A stretch of DNA of 64,000 bases, from contig NZ_JHVJ01000006.1 in NCBI RefSeq assembly GCF_000620085.1, positions 1-64,000 on the forward strand. Direction: 5' to 3'. Source of the DNA: Marinobacterium jannaschii DSM 6295. GTDB taxonomy: Bacteria > Pseudomonadota > Gammaproteobacteria > Pseudomonadales > Balneatricaceae. The position numbers were made by a program, and so were the translations under genes. Position 1 is the first letter of the stretch; every line of letters begins with the position of its first letter. The notes below the pieces were generated by a model that ran no database searches, was not told the origin of the DNA, and worked only from the letters and a program-made list of their open reading frames with translations. This document shows, piece after piece, positions 55,201 to 63,844 of this stretch.

Positions 55201-55368
55201 GCCCAGTTCCTGATCCCTGCTGCGGTTGCCATGGGTTATGGCATATTATTCGCCACCGCGATTACACTGGTGCTGATTCCGGCGCTGGTAGTGATCAGTC
55301 ATGACCTGAATCCCGCCAACTGGCGACGCAAACAGGCACAGGCCGAAACCGTTCTGGAGAACAGCTGA
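52219..55368 (+). CDS. RND-family efflux pump permease
   Basis: A 1049-residue RND pump. WFASNPVAANLLMLVVLVCGVMSG is the first helix region, GIVVDDAVVVGES the helix-4 motif with the proton-carrying aspartates, and ALLGHWLHDLPLSILSLFGILALSGVVVNDSLLLI the second-half counterpart. It is of the same broad type as the pump at 36265 but clearly a separate gene. The stop overlaps the regulator start by one base. The substrate is unknown. Confidence 0.93.
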   Translation: MTKPQSVGSRPGWVAWFASNPVAANLLMLVVLVCGVMSGLNLRVESFPALPPNSISVEVSYNSGSAAASEQAIAIKLEEALQGVEGIKRIYSNSHGGGVYLSVDRSSGYDLERLSTDIKDRIDSITSLPERAERPVISRETWLEDAITVQLYGDMPIDVLQESARRLRRQLLTNPAIEKINTQGRRTPEINIELDEAALQAHNLSLSQVAEQINRSSLIESGGELFSESGSLIVKADQQRRHLREFTEIPLITTPQGQKIRLADLAQVDDGYSDTPVLSRYNGQPSIGLEVKMYASSDILAIAEQVQREVERFRPQLPQGISLVIWNDQSSYIADRLSLLGENALIGVALVLIMLALFLNLRVALWVACGLPVIFAGALLLMDDALFGLSLNELTTFGFIIALGIVVDDAVVVGESIHSVQQQKGVNLAAAIEGAERVKVPTVFGVLTTIVAFMALTLVEGEMGKIFSFFAYAAAFCLFWSLVESKLILPAHLAHPYQRGAGNMLSRGWGRLQQHFAAALQAFNQHCYRPGLQCLLSYRYAVVALMLALLLLVVGMVPSGQIRAVFFPDIPSDYIRVKLQMEKDAGYGLTFRQTAHIEQQALALNRQLMAEFELSQPPFRHIQTLVESAEKGQVTVELSPRAERPLSTDQISARWYQMIGAIEASRKLQLITTWQGAADMNIELRSESDNTLRLAGREVLARLQQIEGVSALRNSYSAGQYQLDLQLKPAAEALGLSVSDIASQIQQAYQGIEVQRFIRGKDEIKVRLRYPPQYRSSQGSLQQTYIRSNDGQLLPLNSVASVSSRYVAAEIDRINGSRVAEISADVDKSVIGPGEILQQLEAEFFPQLKAQYPGLELHLGGEAQEEAETTASLQRAFILALLAIYALLAIPLKSYFQPLLIMSAIPFGIVGALLGHWLHDLPLSILSLFGILALSGVVVNDSLLLISRYNSLRAHYPCQQAMVLAATSRLRAVLLTSVTTYIGLAPLLLETAENAQFLIPAAVAMGYGILFATAITLVLIPALVVISHDLNPANWRRKQAQAETVLENS

Positions 55369-56051
55369 TGGCAACCGTTAATGTATTACTGGTAGAGGAT
55401 GACCACGACCTGGCCGCCGCCGTGGCGGATTACCTGGAACTGGAAGATATCCTCTGCGATCACGCCTATAACGGCCTGTCCGGACTGCAACTGGCGACAG
55501 ACAACAGCTATCAGGTGATCCTGCTCGACCTGATGTTGCCGAAGATGGACGGCCTCAGTGTCTGTGAGCAGCTGCGTCGGCGCGGTATCGATACGCCGGT
55601 GCTGATGCTGACCGCCCGCGATCAGCTGGAAGATAAAGTGGCGGGCTTCCGTGCGGGCAGTGATGACTATCTGGTCAAGCCCTTCGCCATGGAGGAGCTG
55701 GTGGTCAGGGTGCAGGCGCTGGCGAAGCGACGCAGCGGCAATAGCCGCAAGCTGCAGGCTGCCGGACTGCTGATGGACCTGGACAGCCGCAGTGCCTGCC
55801 GCAACGGGCAATCCCTGAAGCTGACGCCCAGTGGCTGGATACTGCTGGAAACCCTGCTGCGGGCCAGTCCCGGGCTGGTCAGCCGGCGGGCACTGGAACA
55901 GGCCCTGTGGCAGGACTCGCCTCCTGACAGCAACGCCTTCAAGGTACACCTCTATAAGCTGCGCCAGGCGGTCGATCAGCCCTTCGAGAGCAAACTGATC
56001 CATACCCTGCCGGGTCACGGCTTTATCCTGCGGAGTGAAGATGAAAATTAG
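55368..56051 (+). CDS. OmpR-family response regulator
   Basis: A 227-residue regulator with an N-terminal receiver (Asp11, Asp12, phosphorylation at Asp54 in LLDLMLP, lysine in VKPFAMEE) and a C-terminal winged-helix DNA-binding domain (LKLTPSGWILLETLLRASPGLVSRRALEQALW, ending KLIHTLPGHGFIL). It overlaps the pump gene by one base and the kinase gene by 11 bases. It should control the operon in which it lies and is partnered with the kinase at 56041. Confidence 0.93.
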   Translation: MATVNVLLVEDDHDLAAAVADYLELEDILCDHAYNGLSGLQLATDNSYQVILLDLMLPKMDGLSVCEQLRRRGIDTPVLMLTARDQLEDKVAGFRAGSDDYLVKPFAMEELVVRVQALAKRRSGNSRKLQAAGLLMDLDSRSACRNGQSLKLTPSGWILLETLLRASPGLVSRRALEQALWQDSPPDSNAFKVHLYKLRQAVDQPFESKLIHTLPGHGFILRSEDEN

Positions 56052-57330
56052 CGCCCGCACCCTGCGCGGCGAACTCAGCCTGTTCCTGCTGGGTAGCATC
56101 AGCCTGTTGGTACTCCTCTACAGCGTGATGCTCGACCGTTACTATGATCGCGGTATCGATGATGCGATCGAAGCAACCATGCGCCTCGAAGCCCGCACCT
56201 TCAGCCGCGCCTATCAGGCAGATCCCGATGCTGTGTTGCCGGCATCCGGTATTTTTGCCGCCGCATTCAGCCTGCAACAGCTGCCCCCGGTTGCAGTGCA
56301 GGGCTTCGGCCAGCAGAAACTGCAGCCAAGCGATATCCATGAGTTTGAAGTCAGGAAGGGGGACGGTGACAGCTGGAACCAGACCGAGATATTTGTCCTG
56401 CTGCCACACCCGCTTCATGATGGCCGTACACTCTACCTGCTGGGCAACTACGATCTGTCGCTGTTCAGCGAGGCGGAGGTGGCCCGGGCCGACACCGGCA
56501 ACCGCAACACCCTGATTGTCGCTGCAGCAGTACTGCTGATTGTACTGGGGCTGATGCGTATTCTGCGCAGGCGGATCAGCCGCCAGGCCGATGCACTGGC
56601 CGACTGGGCGGAGCAACTGAATCTGGAAACCCATGATCAGACCCCGCCGGACTTCCGATACCATGAGCTCAACCGCATCGCGCTGCAGCTGCAGCAGGCG
56701 TTCGACCGTATTAGTCAGATACTGCGCCGCGAACACCACTTCCTGCGCCATGCCAGCCATGAACTGCGTACCCCGATCGCCGTCACCCGCAGCAGTCTGG
56801 AACTGATCCGCCGCAAAGGGATCGAGCCGCAGCTTGAACGTCCGACCCAACGGATTGAGCGCGCCAACCGCAATATGCAGCAGCTAACCGAAACCCTGCT
56901 CTGGCTCAGCCGGGAGAATGAACCGGCACCCCACTGGAGCCTGCTTGACCTGAACGCTTTCACCAGCGAACTGGCCGAGGAGCTGAGCTACCTGCTCAGC
57001 GGTAAGCAGGTGCAGTGGCAGCTGGAGGCCACAGCACAGCATCCACAGTCGCAGCCCGCGACGCCACTGCGCATTGTGCTGGCCAACCTGATCCGGAATG
57101 CTTTTCAGTACACCCATGAGGGTGAGATCCTGATCAGTGTCAGCGATCAGCAGATCCGGGTGCATAACCGGGACCAGAGCGATAACAGTCACCATCATGA
57201 GGACAGCTTTGGACTTGGCCTGAGCCTGGCGCAGCAGATCTGCGAACGCCTCGGCTGGGCACTGGCAATAGAACCGGGTGAAGGTGGCCTGACAGCGACC
57301 CTGACCCTGGCCAAAAAGGCCGCTGCCTAA
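56041..57330 (+). CDS. Sensor histidine kinase
   Basis: A 429-residue membrane kinase. Two helices (about 11-31 and 156-174) enclose a periplasmic domain of about 125 residues that would detect the signal. A HAMP-like linker, the phosphorylated histidine His240 in HASHELRTP and an HATPase domain (LANLIRNAFQYTHEG, GLGLSLAQQIC) follow. ATG 56041 has GGAG five bases upstream; a GTG at 56035 is less likely. The periplasmic sensor makes it a candidate to detect the nearby exported peptides, which is speculation. Confidence 0.92.
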   Translation: MKISARTLRGELSLFLLGSISLLVLLYSVMLDRYYDRGIDDAIEATMRLEARTFSRAYQADPDAVLPASGIFAAAFSLQQLPPVAVQGFGQQKLQPSDIHEFEVRKGDGDSWNQTEIFVLLPHPLHDGRTLYLLGNYDLSLFSEAEVARADTGNRNTLIVAAAVLLIVLGLMRILRRRISRQADALADWAEQLNLETHDQTPPDFRYHELNRIALQLQQAFDRISQILRREHHFLRHASHELRTPIAVTRSSLELIRRKGIEPQLERPTQRIERANRNMQQLTETLLWLSRENEPAPHWSLLDLNAFTSELAEELSYLLSGKQVQWQLEATAQHPQSQPATPLRIVLANLIRNAFQYTHEGEILISVSDQQIRVHNRDQSDNSHHHEDSFGLGLSLAQQICERLGWALAIEPGEGGLTATLTLAKKAAA

Positions 57331-57428
57331 TAAGCGACAGGCGCAATACTGGTCAGCGGGGATGAAGCCCCGCTATGCTTAGGTTTTTTACCAACATCTA
57401 TAGAATTTGCCCGACGAGGCTGTAGCTG

Positions 57429-58187
57429 ATGAACCTGCCCGGCTGTGAAATCCACCGTTGTTATGATTCCTGGGGTCCGATCCATGTCTGCGAGAACGGC
57501 AACCTGCGCTACCTGACCTTCGGCGATGGCGGCGATCAGAGCTGTATTGATCGTGCTAATCCGGCCCGGCCGGTATTTGAGTACACCCAGGCGATGCTGC
57601 TGGCGCTGCTGTTTAATCCACAGCCTGAACGCCTGACCCTGCTCGGACTCGGAGCCGGCGCCCTGACCAACAGCCTGCTGCATCTGCTGCCCCAGGCGAG
57701 CATGACCGTAGTCGAGCTGCGCGAGGCCGTAGCCGAGGTCGCACGACGCTGGTTCTGGCTGCCAGACAGTGACCGGCTGGAACTGGAGATCTGTGATGCA
57801 CGCGAATTCATGCGCTACGACCCGCCGCAGACCGATATGCTGTTTGCCGATATCTATCTGGATCACGGTATGGATGACGGCATGCTGAAAGAGAAGATGC
57901 TGGCCGCCTGTTACGACTGCCTGAGCGATGACGGCATTCTGGTGCTTAACCTGTGGGATCAGGGCAAAGGCCAGCATCCGCGGGCACGGGAGAAACTCTC
58001 TCACTATTTTGGGGATGCCAGCCTGTTCTGTCCGGTCGGCGGCGGCAACCTGATCGCCTTTGCTTTTAAGGGCGGTATGCCGGCCATCAATGCCCGCCGG
58101 ATGCAGCAGCAATCACGTAAACTGGCCAGGCAGCTGGACACCTCGTTCTCTGCATTGCTTGAGCAACTGGAAAACCCTCCATGTTGA
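57429..58187 (+). CDS. Spermidine synthase-like methyltransferase-fold protein
   Basis: A 252-residue protein with the Rossmann fold of spermidine synthases. RLTLLGLGAGALTNSLLHLLPQASMTVVELREAVAEVARRWF gives the nucleotide-binding loop and the acidic end of strand 2, and EICDAREFMRYDPPQTDMLFADIYLDHGMDDGML follows. It is shorter than true SpeE and lacks its N-terminal domain, so the substrate and reaction are uncertain. GAGG lies 8 bases before ATG 57429. It is followed by luxS on the same strand. Confidence 0.85.
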   Translation: MNLPGCEIHRCYDSWGPIHVCENGNLRYLTFGDGGDQSCIDRANPARPVFEYTQAMLLALLFNPQPERLTLLGLGAGALTNSLLHLLPQASMTVVELREAVAEVARRWFWLPDSDRLELEICDAREFMRYDPPQTDMLFADIYLDHGMDDGMLKEKMLAACYDCLSDDGILVLNLWDQGKGQHPRAREKLSHYFGDASLFCPVGGGNLIAFAFKGGMPAINARRMQQQSRKLARQLDTSFSALLEQLENPPC

Positions 58188-58294
58188 GGGATATAGTTGA
58201 CGTCGGCCATGGCTATGCTTTATTCCTGAATAGCAGGATAATAGCCTGACAAAGGCGGGAAACCGCATCGTATAACCCGAAGAAAGACAAGACT

Positions 58295-58807
58295 ATGCCT
58301 CTACTAGACAGCTTTACAGTTGACCACACCCGTATGGAAGCACCGGCAGTTCGTGTTGCCAAAACCATGACCACCCCGGGTGGCGATACCATCACTGTAT
58401 TCGACCTGCGCTTCTGCCGTCCAAACGAGGAGATCCTGTCCGAAAAAGGTATCCATACGCTGGAGCACCTGTTTGCCGGATTTATGCGCGATCACCTCAA
58501 CGGCAACGGCGTTGAGATTATCGATATCTCGCCAATGGGCTGCCGTACCGGCTTCTACATGAGCCTGATCGGCACCCCTGATTCAGAGAAAGTCGCTCAA
58601 GCCTGGCTGGCAGCGATGGAAGATGTACTGGGCGTCCAGGAGCAGAGCGAAATCCCTGAACTGAACGAATACCAGTGCGGTACCTACCAGATGCACTCGT
58701 TGCAGGAAGCGCAGGATATCGCAGAGAACATCAAATCCCGCGGCGTCGGCGTCAACAGCAATGACGAACTGAAGCTGGATCCGAAGTTCCTGGAAGAGCA
58801 TTCCTGA
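58295..58807 (+). CDS. luxS: S-ribosylhomocysteine lyase LuxS
   Basis: A 170-residue metal enzyme that splits S-ribosylhomocysteine into homocysteine and the precursor of autoinducer 2. The metal ligands are His54, His58 (HTLEH) and Cys130 ([12 protein letters not shown]); Glu57 and Cys85 ([13 protein letters not shown]) are the catalytic residues. It has its own terminator. It serves the methyl cycle and may also provide AI-2 signalling. Confidence 0.97.
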   Translation: MPLLDSFTVDHTRMEAPAVRVAKTMTTPGGDTITVFDLRFCRPNEEILSEKGIHTLEHLFAGFMRDHLNGNGVEIIDISPMGCRTGFYMSLIGTPDSEKVAQAWLAAMEDVLGVQEQSEIPELNEYQCGTYQMHSLQEAQDIAENIKSRGVGVNSNDELKLDPKFLEEHS

Positions 58808-58837
58808 GCACTTTTCAGCCTGGCTGCGGCCGGTGAA

Positions 58838-58868
58838 TAAAAAACGGAGCTACGGCTCCGTTTTTTAT
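58838..58868 (+). terminator. Rho-independent terminator after luxS
   Basis: AAAACGGAGC and GCTCCGTTTT form a stem with a 4-base loop (TACG), flanked by A and T runs, about 30 bases after the luxS stop. It can work in both directions. Confidence 0.9.
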
Positions 58869-59180
58869 TTCTGGCGATTTAGAGGGCAAAAATAGTTACT
58901 CACAGAATCTGTGGATAAACTTTGGGGAAATCTTGGGGTAACTGCATTCGCCTCTGCTACAGGCCCCGCCATATAAGGCCTTCAGAAAGCTGGTCTTTTT
59001 TTAACCAGCGCCTGATTCGTCAATTTTTTTATACACTGTCAAGTCTTGACGGCTTCTTTTCGCTACTTTTTTCACAGCTTCAAGATCCACAAATACTGTG
59101 GATAAGTTGTTGGATAAGTTCAGGAAAAGAGTCTCTGCACCAGCTATAGTGGCCTTTGTTACAAAACGGTCAGGAAACAG
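58869..59180. other. Convergent intergenic region with DnaA boxes
   Basis: A 312-base gap between luxS with its terminator and the convergent gene ending at 59181, so no promoter is expected in it. Two perfect DnaA boxes (TGTGGATAA, reverse of TTATCCACA) lie at 58910-58918 and 59097-59105. A one-mismatch box TTATACACT is at 59029-59037 and a weaker GTTGGATAA at 59109-59117. The stretch is AT-rich but poor in GATC. An unusual hairpin GCTGGT / ACCAGC with a T-rich loop is at 58989-59009. No coding frame is credible. Confidence 0.6.
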
Positions 59181-61358
59181 TCACAGGCTGGTCACCAGCT
59201 TCCACTCCTGACAGAAGCGGATAAACTCGTCCCGGGGAACCGGCCGGGTCAGGAAGAAGCCCTGAATATAGTCACAGCCTAATTCCTTCAGCAGATTAAT
59301 CTGATCCAGAGACTCGACCCCTTCCGCCACCACCCGGATGCCCAGTGTTTTACCCATACGGATAATTACATCCACCAGGGTACGGTCCTGCTCGTCGGTC
59401 AGCAGATCCATAATAAAGCTGCGATCGATCTTGAGGATCTCAACCGGATAGCTGCGCAAATAGTTCAGCGCCGAATAACCGGTACCAAAGTCATCAATGG
59501 CAAATTGCACACCGGCCTTACGCAGATTCTGGATGGCGGCCAGCTGCTTGGCATTCTGCTCCATCAACAGCGACTCGGTGATCTCAAAGATAATATCTTC
59601 GGCCTTAACCAAACGCTGCGCCATGATCTGCAGCCAGCGCTGATCCACATCCAGGGCACTGAACTCCTTCACCGAACGGTTGACCGCTACTTTCAGCTTC
59701 AGCCCGGCATTGCTGAAGTGCTGCATATCAATACAGACCTGCTCCAGCACGAAGTTGCCCAGTGCCCGGATCGCACCGGTCTGCTCGGCGACCGGAATAA
59801 ATTCCACCGGAGATATCTGGCCCCGCTCCGGGTGGTTCCAGCGCACCAGCGCTTCGCACTTATTGATCTCACTGCCTTTCAGTTCCAGAACCGGCTGGTA
59901 ATACACCTCAAACTGACCATCATCGATACCGCGCACAATCTCGTTATGCATCTGGACATGACGTTCCACCTCCAGCCGCATATTCCGATTGAAGAAAAAC
60001 ACCCGGTTACGCCCGGCACTCTTGGCGGCGTACATTGCATGGTCGGCGTTCTGCAGCAGCTGACTGGCGCTGTCGCCATCGGTCGGGAAGATCGCTATAC
60101 CAATACTGGATGAGATCGACAGCATACGGCCATCGATCGAGAACACGTCGTTAAAACGTTCCAGTAGTTTCTCCGCCAGCATCTCCACCTGGGTAGCGCT
60201 GTCTACCTGTTTCACCAGCATCACAAACTCATCCCCGGCCAGGCGCGCCACCAGATCATTGCGCCTCAGGGTATCCGTCATACGATGGGAAAACAGCTGC
60301 AGCAGGCGGTCGCCGACATCATGGCCATAAGTGTCGTTAACCTGCTTAAACATATCCAGGTCGGCAAACATCAGGGCAAAACGCTGACCGTCACGGCGGG
60401 CATCCGCGATGTGATTTTCCAGCTGTCGGGTAAAGTAATGGCGGTTCATCAGGCCGGTCAGGCCATCGTAGTTGGCGCGATGGATGGCCGTTTCAGTGGC
60501 CAGGGTCTTGGCTCGGTAAGTATGTGCCATAAAATAGGCGGCAATGGCATTGATCGCGGCAAACAGCGCCCCCAGAATCCACATCTGCAATGCGCGCTCC
60601 CGGGAGACCTGCCAGCCCTCCGGCGGATAGTAGCCCAGTACCCAGTTGCCGTGCGGCAGGTTGACATCAACCACGATGGAACCGTCACGAAAGGTCTGTT
60701 CAGAGCCGAAGAACACCTCACCTTTAGCACCGCTGGCATTACGGCCGCGAATCGCCAGTGCGCCGTCCCAATCCACGCCGAGGATTCCAGCCTGGTCCAG
60801 CAGCTCATCGTAGTCGATGACCGCCGCGACGATTCCCCAGAAGCGATCATTTTCGAGAGACTGGTACACCGGCAGCCGGGCGATAAGGCCCTGCCCTCCC
60901 TGCACCAGGTTAAGCGGCCCGGCCACCATCACCTGACGCTGGTTAACAGCGCGCTGAATAGTGCCAATCTGATCCGGCAGGGTGCGCAGGTCCACCCCCA
61001 GGATCTTTTCATTACCCTGGCGTGGATATACATCGCTGACCACAAGGTCCGGTGCCAGGGCGATATGGCGCAGCTGCAGGTCATTGCCCAGCAGTTCCGC
61101 CGCAATGGCCGGAAAGCGCCGGGCGACCAGGTCCGGATCGACGGCGATCTGGGCTTTCAGGCCGCGCAGAACACTCAGATTCGCCCCCATCAAGCCTTCC
61201 AGATCAGCCTTTACGGAGCTCAGGCGCATGAAAGCCGCGTACTTCTGTTCAGCTTCAAGACGGCGCTCTTCATTCAGCACCATCATAAAGATCAGTCCCA
61301 TCAGAATCGTGAAGACGATACATGCTATGACAGGAGGATATTTCACCATCTGTTTCAT
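59181..61358 (-). CDS. CHASE-GGDEF-EAL cyclic-di-GMP protein
   Basis: A 725-residue inner-membrane protein. The first helix (about 9-27) is followed by a periplasmic CHASE sensor (about 40-250; LRHIALAPDLVVSDVYPRQG is typical), a second helix (about 257-278), a GGDEF domain and an EAL domain. The cyclase motif is AGDEF (374-378), a variant often still active, with an RxxD inhibitory site at 365-368. The phosphodiesterase motif is EALVR (502-506), and DDFGTGYSALNYLR is intact. It can probably both make and degrade cyclic di-GMP in answer to a periplasmic ligand. Confidence 0.93.
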   Translation of the reverse strand: MKQMVKYPPVIACIVFTILMGLIFMMVLNEERRLEAEQKYAAFMRLSSVKADLEGLMGANLSVLRGLKAQIAVDPDLVARRFPAIAAELLGNDLQLRHIALAPDLVVSDVYPRQGNEKILGVDLRTLPDQIGTIQRAVNQRQVMVAGPLNLVQGGQGLIARLPVYQSLENDRFWGIVAAVIDYDELLDQAGILGVDWDGALAIRGRNASGAKGEVFFGSEQTFRDGSIVVDVNLPHGNWVLGYYPPEGWQVSRERALQMWILGALFAAINAIAAYFMAHTYRAKTLATETAIHRANYDGLTGLMNRHYFTRQLENHIADARRDGQRFALMFADLDMFKQVNDTYGHDVGDRLLQLFSHRMTDTLRRNDLVARLAGDEFVMLVKQVDSATQVEMLAEKLLERFNDVFSIDGRMLSISSSIGIAIFPTDGDSASQLLQNADHAMYAAKSAGRNRVFFFNRNMRLEVERHVQMHNEIVRGIDDGQFEVYYQPVLELKGSEINKCEALVRWNHPERGQISPVEFIPVAEQTGAIRALGNFVLEQVCIDMQHFSNAGLKLKVAVNRSVKEFSALDVDQRWLQIMAQRLVKAEDIIFEITESLLMEQNAKQLAAIQNLRKAGVQFAIDDFGTGYSALNYLRSYPVEILKIDRSFIMDLLTDEQDRTLVDVIIRMGKTLGIRVVAEGVESLDQINLLKELGCDYIQGFFLTRPVPRDEFIRFCQEWKLVTSL

Positions 61359-61496
61359 GACTGCCCGCTTAGAATAGCAATAAGCCTTTAGATTAAGCTT
61401 TCAGATTAGATCAGTCATACTATCAATGTCATCAGACTTTTGGCGATTTTCCCCCTTGCGGCAACGGATGGGGCCGCAGCTGAAATAGCGGGACAA

Positions 61497-61524
61497 TAAA
61501 AAAGGGGCGCGATGCCCCTTCAGC
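61497..61524 (-). terminator. Rho-independent terminator after the Prx-Grx gene
   Basis: On the minus strand AAGGGGC and GCCCCTT form a stem with a 5-base loop (ATCGC) followed by TTTTATT, starting about 25 bases after the stop at 61548. Confidence 0.85.
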
Positions 61525-61547
61525 TAAACAATCAGCCTGCGCTCAGA

Positions 61548-62285
61548 TCAGCGTGCTGCCAGCCATTTTTCCAGGTCGTCTGCACTGCCGACATGATCAC
61601 CATCGATGAATACCTGCGGTGTGGTGCCCTGTCCCGAGATGGCCGCCAGCGAGCTGTAGCTGATACCATGGCTCCCCATCACAATCTCTTCATAACGGTA
61701 GCCGTTATCCTGCAGTGCCTGCTTGGCACGGGTGCAGTGCGGACAGCCCGGTTTAGTCAGCACTGTCACACGTACCGGCTGCTGGGCCTGCGGGTTAATG
61801 TACTCCAGCATAGTGTCGGCATCAGACACCTTGAACGGATCGCCTGGCTCTTCCGGCTCGACAAACATTTTTTCCACAATGCCGTCACGCACCAGCATCG
61901 AATAGCGCCAGCTGCGTTTGCCAAAGCCCAGTTCGGCTTTATCCACCAGCATGCCCATCCCTTCAGAAAACTCGCCGTTGCCGTCCGGCAGCATCATGAT
62001 ATTTTCTGCTTTCTGATCTTCAGCCCAGGCATTCATCACAAAGGTATCGTTGACCGAAAGACAGATGATGCTATCGATTCCGTTCTCTGCGAATACCGGT
62101 GCCAGCTCGTTGTAACGTGGCAAGTGGGTACTGGAGCAGGTAGGGGTAAACGCACCCGGCAACGCGAACAGGATGACATTCTTACCTCTAAACAGCTGGT
62201 CACTGCTGACATCGACCCAGTCATTACCCTGACGGGTGTGGAAAATAACCTCTGGTACCGGCTGTCCTTCTTTACTCTGTAACAT
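61548..62285 (-). CDS. Hybrid peroxiredoxin-glutaredoxin
   Basis: A 245-residue fusion of a Prx5-type peroxiredoxin and a glutaredoxin, a glutathione-using peroxidase. The peroxidatic residue is Cys50 in ALPGAFTPTCSSTHLP, and the glutaredoxin active site is CPHC in VLTKPGCPHCTRAKQAL. TPQVFIDGDHVG is the glutathione-contact region of the second domain. ATG 62285 follows AAAGGAGG, which rules out the longer frame to 62345. It is divergent from the patatin-like gene. Confidence 0.94.
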   Translation of the reverse strand: MLQSKEGQPVPEVIFHTRQGNDWVDVSSDQLFRGKNVILFALPGAFTPTCSSTHLPRYNELAPVFAENGIDSIICLSVNDTFVMNAWAEDQKAENIMMLPDGNGEFSEGMGMLVDKAELGFGKRSWRYSMLVRDGIVEKMFVEPEEPGDPFKVSDADTMLEYINPQAQQPVRVTVLTKPGCPHCTRAKQALQDNGYRYEEIVMGSHGISYSSLAAISGQGTTPQVFIDGDHVGSADDLEKWLAAR

Positions 62286-62474
62286 CGTCTGCCTCCTTTG
62301 GCTCTCGTAAACTTGATGATGCAAGAATAGACGACCACCAATCATTTATAAAATTAAATAAGAGAATGATGTCGATTGGTAAATACTATTTAAGATCACT
62401 CTGTTCCCGCTTGCAGATAGCTCAATCTATACCAGACTTCACTATCGAATAAAGGACTAGCAGAGGAATGAAAG

Positions 62475-63605
62475 ATGGCAGGAAGCACCCCTCGGATCGC
62501 ATTTGCCCTTGGAGGCCTGGGCGGATTCAATGCACACGGCGTCGGGTTTCTGGATGCAAGCCTGAGTGAAAAGATAGCCCCCGACCTGATCAGCTGCACC
62601 TCAGGCCAGATCTACTGGGCCTGGCGTTACCTGCTGCAATTGAACAACGAACCCGACCCTGAAAGCGGTAAAAGCGTCAATATCGCCGCAGAGTTAACCG
62701 CAGAGATCGAAAAAACCAACCGCTTTCCCGCCCCTTTCCAGTGGCTCGATGGGCCTGTGATGGCGATGACCGGCGACCCCGGTATCTTTGCCCCGGCCGT
62801 AAATCAGTACTGGAGTAACCTGCTGAAGTTCCGCTTTCCGGAAGACCTCGAAAACTACTTCAGGAACCCCCGCGACGAAACCCTGCGACGCCTGATGCCA
62901 GCGCAGGTGTTTGTGCCCGAGCGCAGTCCCCACAGCCTGACCAACCTGGGTCTGAGACTGGCAAGAGAGCAAAAAACCGGGATTATCTTCAATGCGTTCG
63001 ACGCCCGGGCCGGTGAAGAGATCCTGTTCGTTAACCAGCCGGCTCTGGATCAGCTGGAAGCCGCCCGTCCCGGCAAATACCGTAATGGCAGCCGGCACAA
63101 TGACAGCCGGATCCGGCTGCTGGACGCCAACGATGAACAGGGATGCTTTGCAGCCGTGGAAGCCGCACTCTGGCTCTACCTCTATGGATTTGAGAATCCG
63201 GATGGCAGCGAAAGAACACTGGTCGACGGCGCCTACCACCGCCAGTTCATTATTCGCGAGCTGGCACCTCTGGCTGACCTGGTATTTTCCGTCAGGCCTC
63301 AGAGTACAGAGTGGCTGGCCGGCATGCCCCGCAATCAGCTGCAGGTTTCCAACTTCGTCACCCAGCTCTGGTTCAACTCTTCCTATTCAGGTGAAACCGC
63401 CCGAATCCACCTGATTAATGACCTGATCAACAGGGGCTACCTGCAGGCGGGAAAACCCTTCAGGCCCATAAGGCTGGAACCGGTTCAGTACGATACCCCT
63501 ATCCATTACAGTGAGTACTTTGTCGAACGCGCCAGCGTTTATCAGGATGCCTACGATGCCACTGTGGAACGTATCCAACAACTGAAGCAACAGCATATCC
63601 TCTGA
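62475..63605 (+). CDS. Patatin-like phospholipase-family protein
   Basis: A 376-residue protein with the marks of a patatin fold: the glycine-rich start FALGGLGGFNAHGVGFLDASL (oxyanion region), then DLISCTSGQIYWAW with Ser43 as the likely nucleophile, and the DGA motif with Asp251 (TLVDGAYH). The elbow reads C-T-S-G-Q instead of G-x-S-x-G, an unusual form, and the oxyanion loop GGLGG lacks the usual arginine. Activity is therefore uncertain, though the Ser-Asp pair is kept. No signal peptide is seen. Confidence 0.75.
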   Translation: MAGSTPRIAFALGGLGGFNAHGVGFLDASLSEKIAPDLISCTSGQIYWAWRYLLQLNNEPDPESGKSVNIAAELTAEIEKTNRFPAPFQWLDGPVMAMTGDPGIFAPAVNQYWSNLLKFRFPEDLENYFRNPRDETLRRLMPAQVFVPERSPHSLTNLGLRLAREQKTGIIFNAFDARAGEEILFVNQPALDQLEAARPGKYRNGSRHNDSRIRLLDANDEQGCFAAVEAALWLYLYGFENPDGSERTLVDGAYHRQFIIRELAPLADLVFSVRPQSTEWLAGMPRNQLQVSNFVTQLWFNSSYSGETARIHLINDLINRGYLQAGKPFRPIRLEPVQYDTPIHYSEYFVERASVYQDAYDATVERIQQLKQQHIL

Positions 63606-63686
63606 GCCAGGATTAAGAGGCTGGCGAACAGATCTGACAACCTGCCGGGGACACTTCAGATCGGTTCGCGGCAGCCTGAAAGTTTT

Positions 63687-63716
63687 GATCTGACCCGGCC
63701 TGCGGGTCGATCTTTC
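63687..63716 (+). terminator. Possible terminator
   Basis: GATC-T-GACCCG and CGGGTC-G-ATC form a 10-bp stem with one mismatched pair and a 5-base loop, followed by TTTCT. It lies about 80 bases after the stop at 63605. Confidence 0.5.
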
Positions 63717-63844
63717 TCAAAATACCAACACCCGAGTCAATACTACATTTTTCCGGACTTGAAAAAGTCTCTCAGCATCTGTAAAAAGCCTCCCGAAAGC
63801 TCAATTTCTGCCCGCCCAGTCATATTTTTGTAAAGGAATACAAC

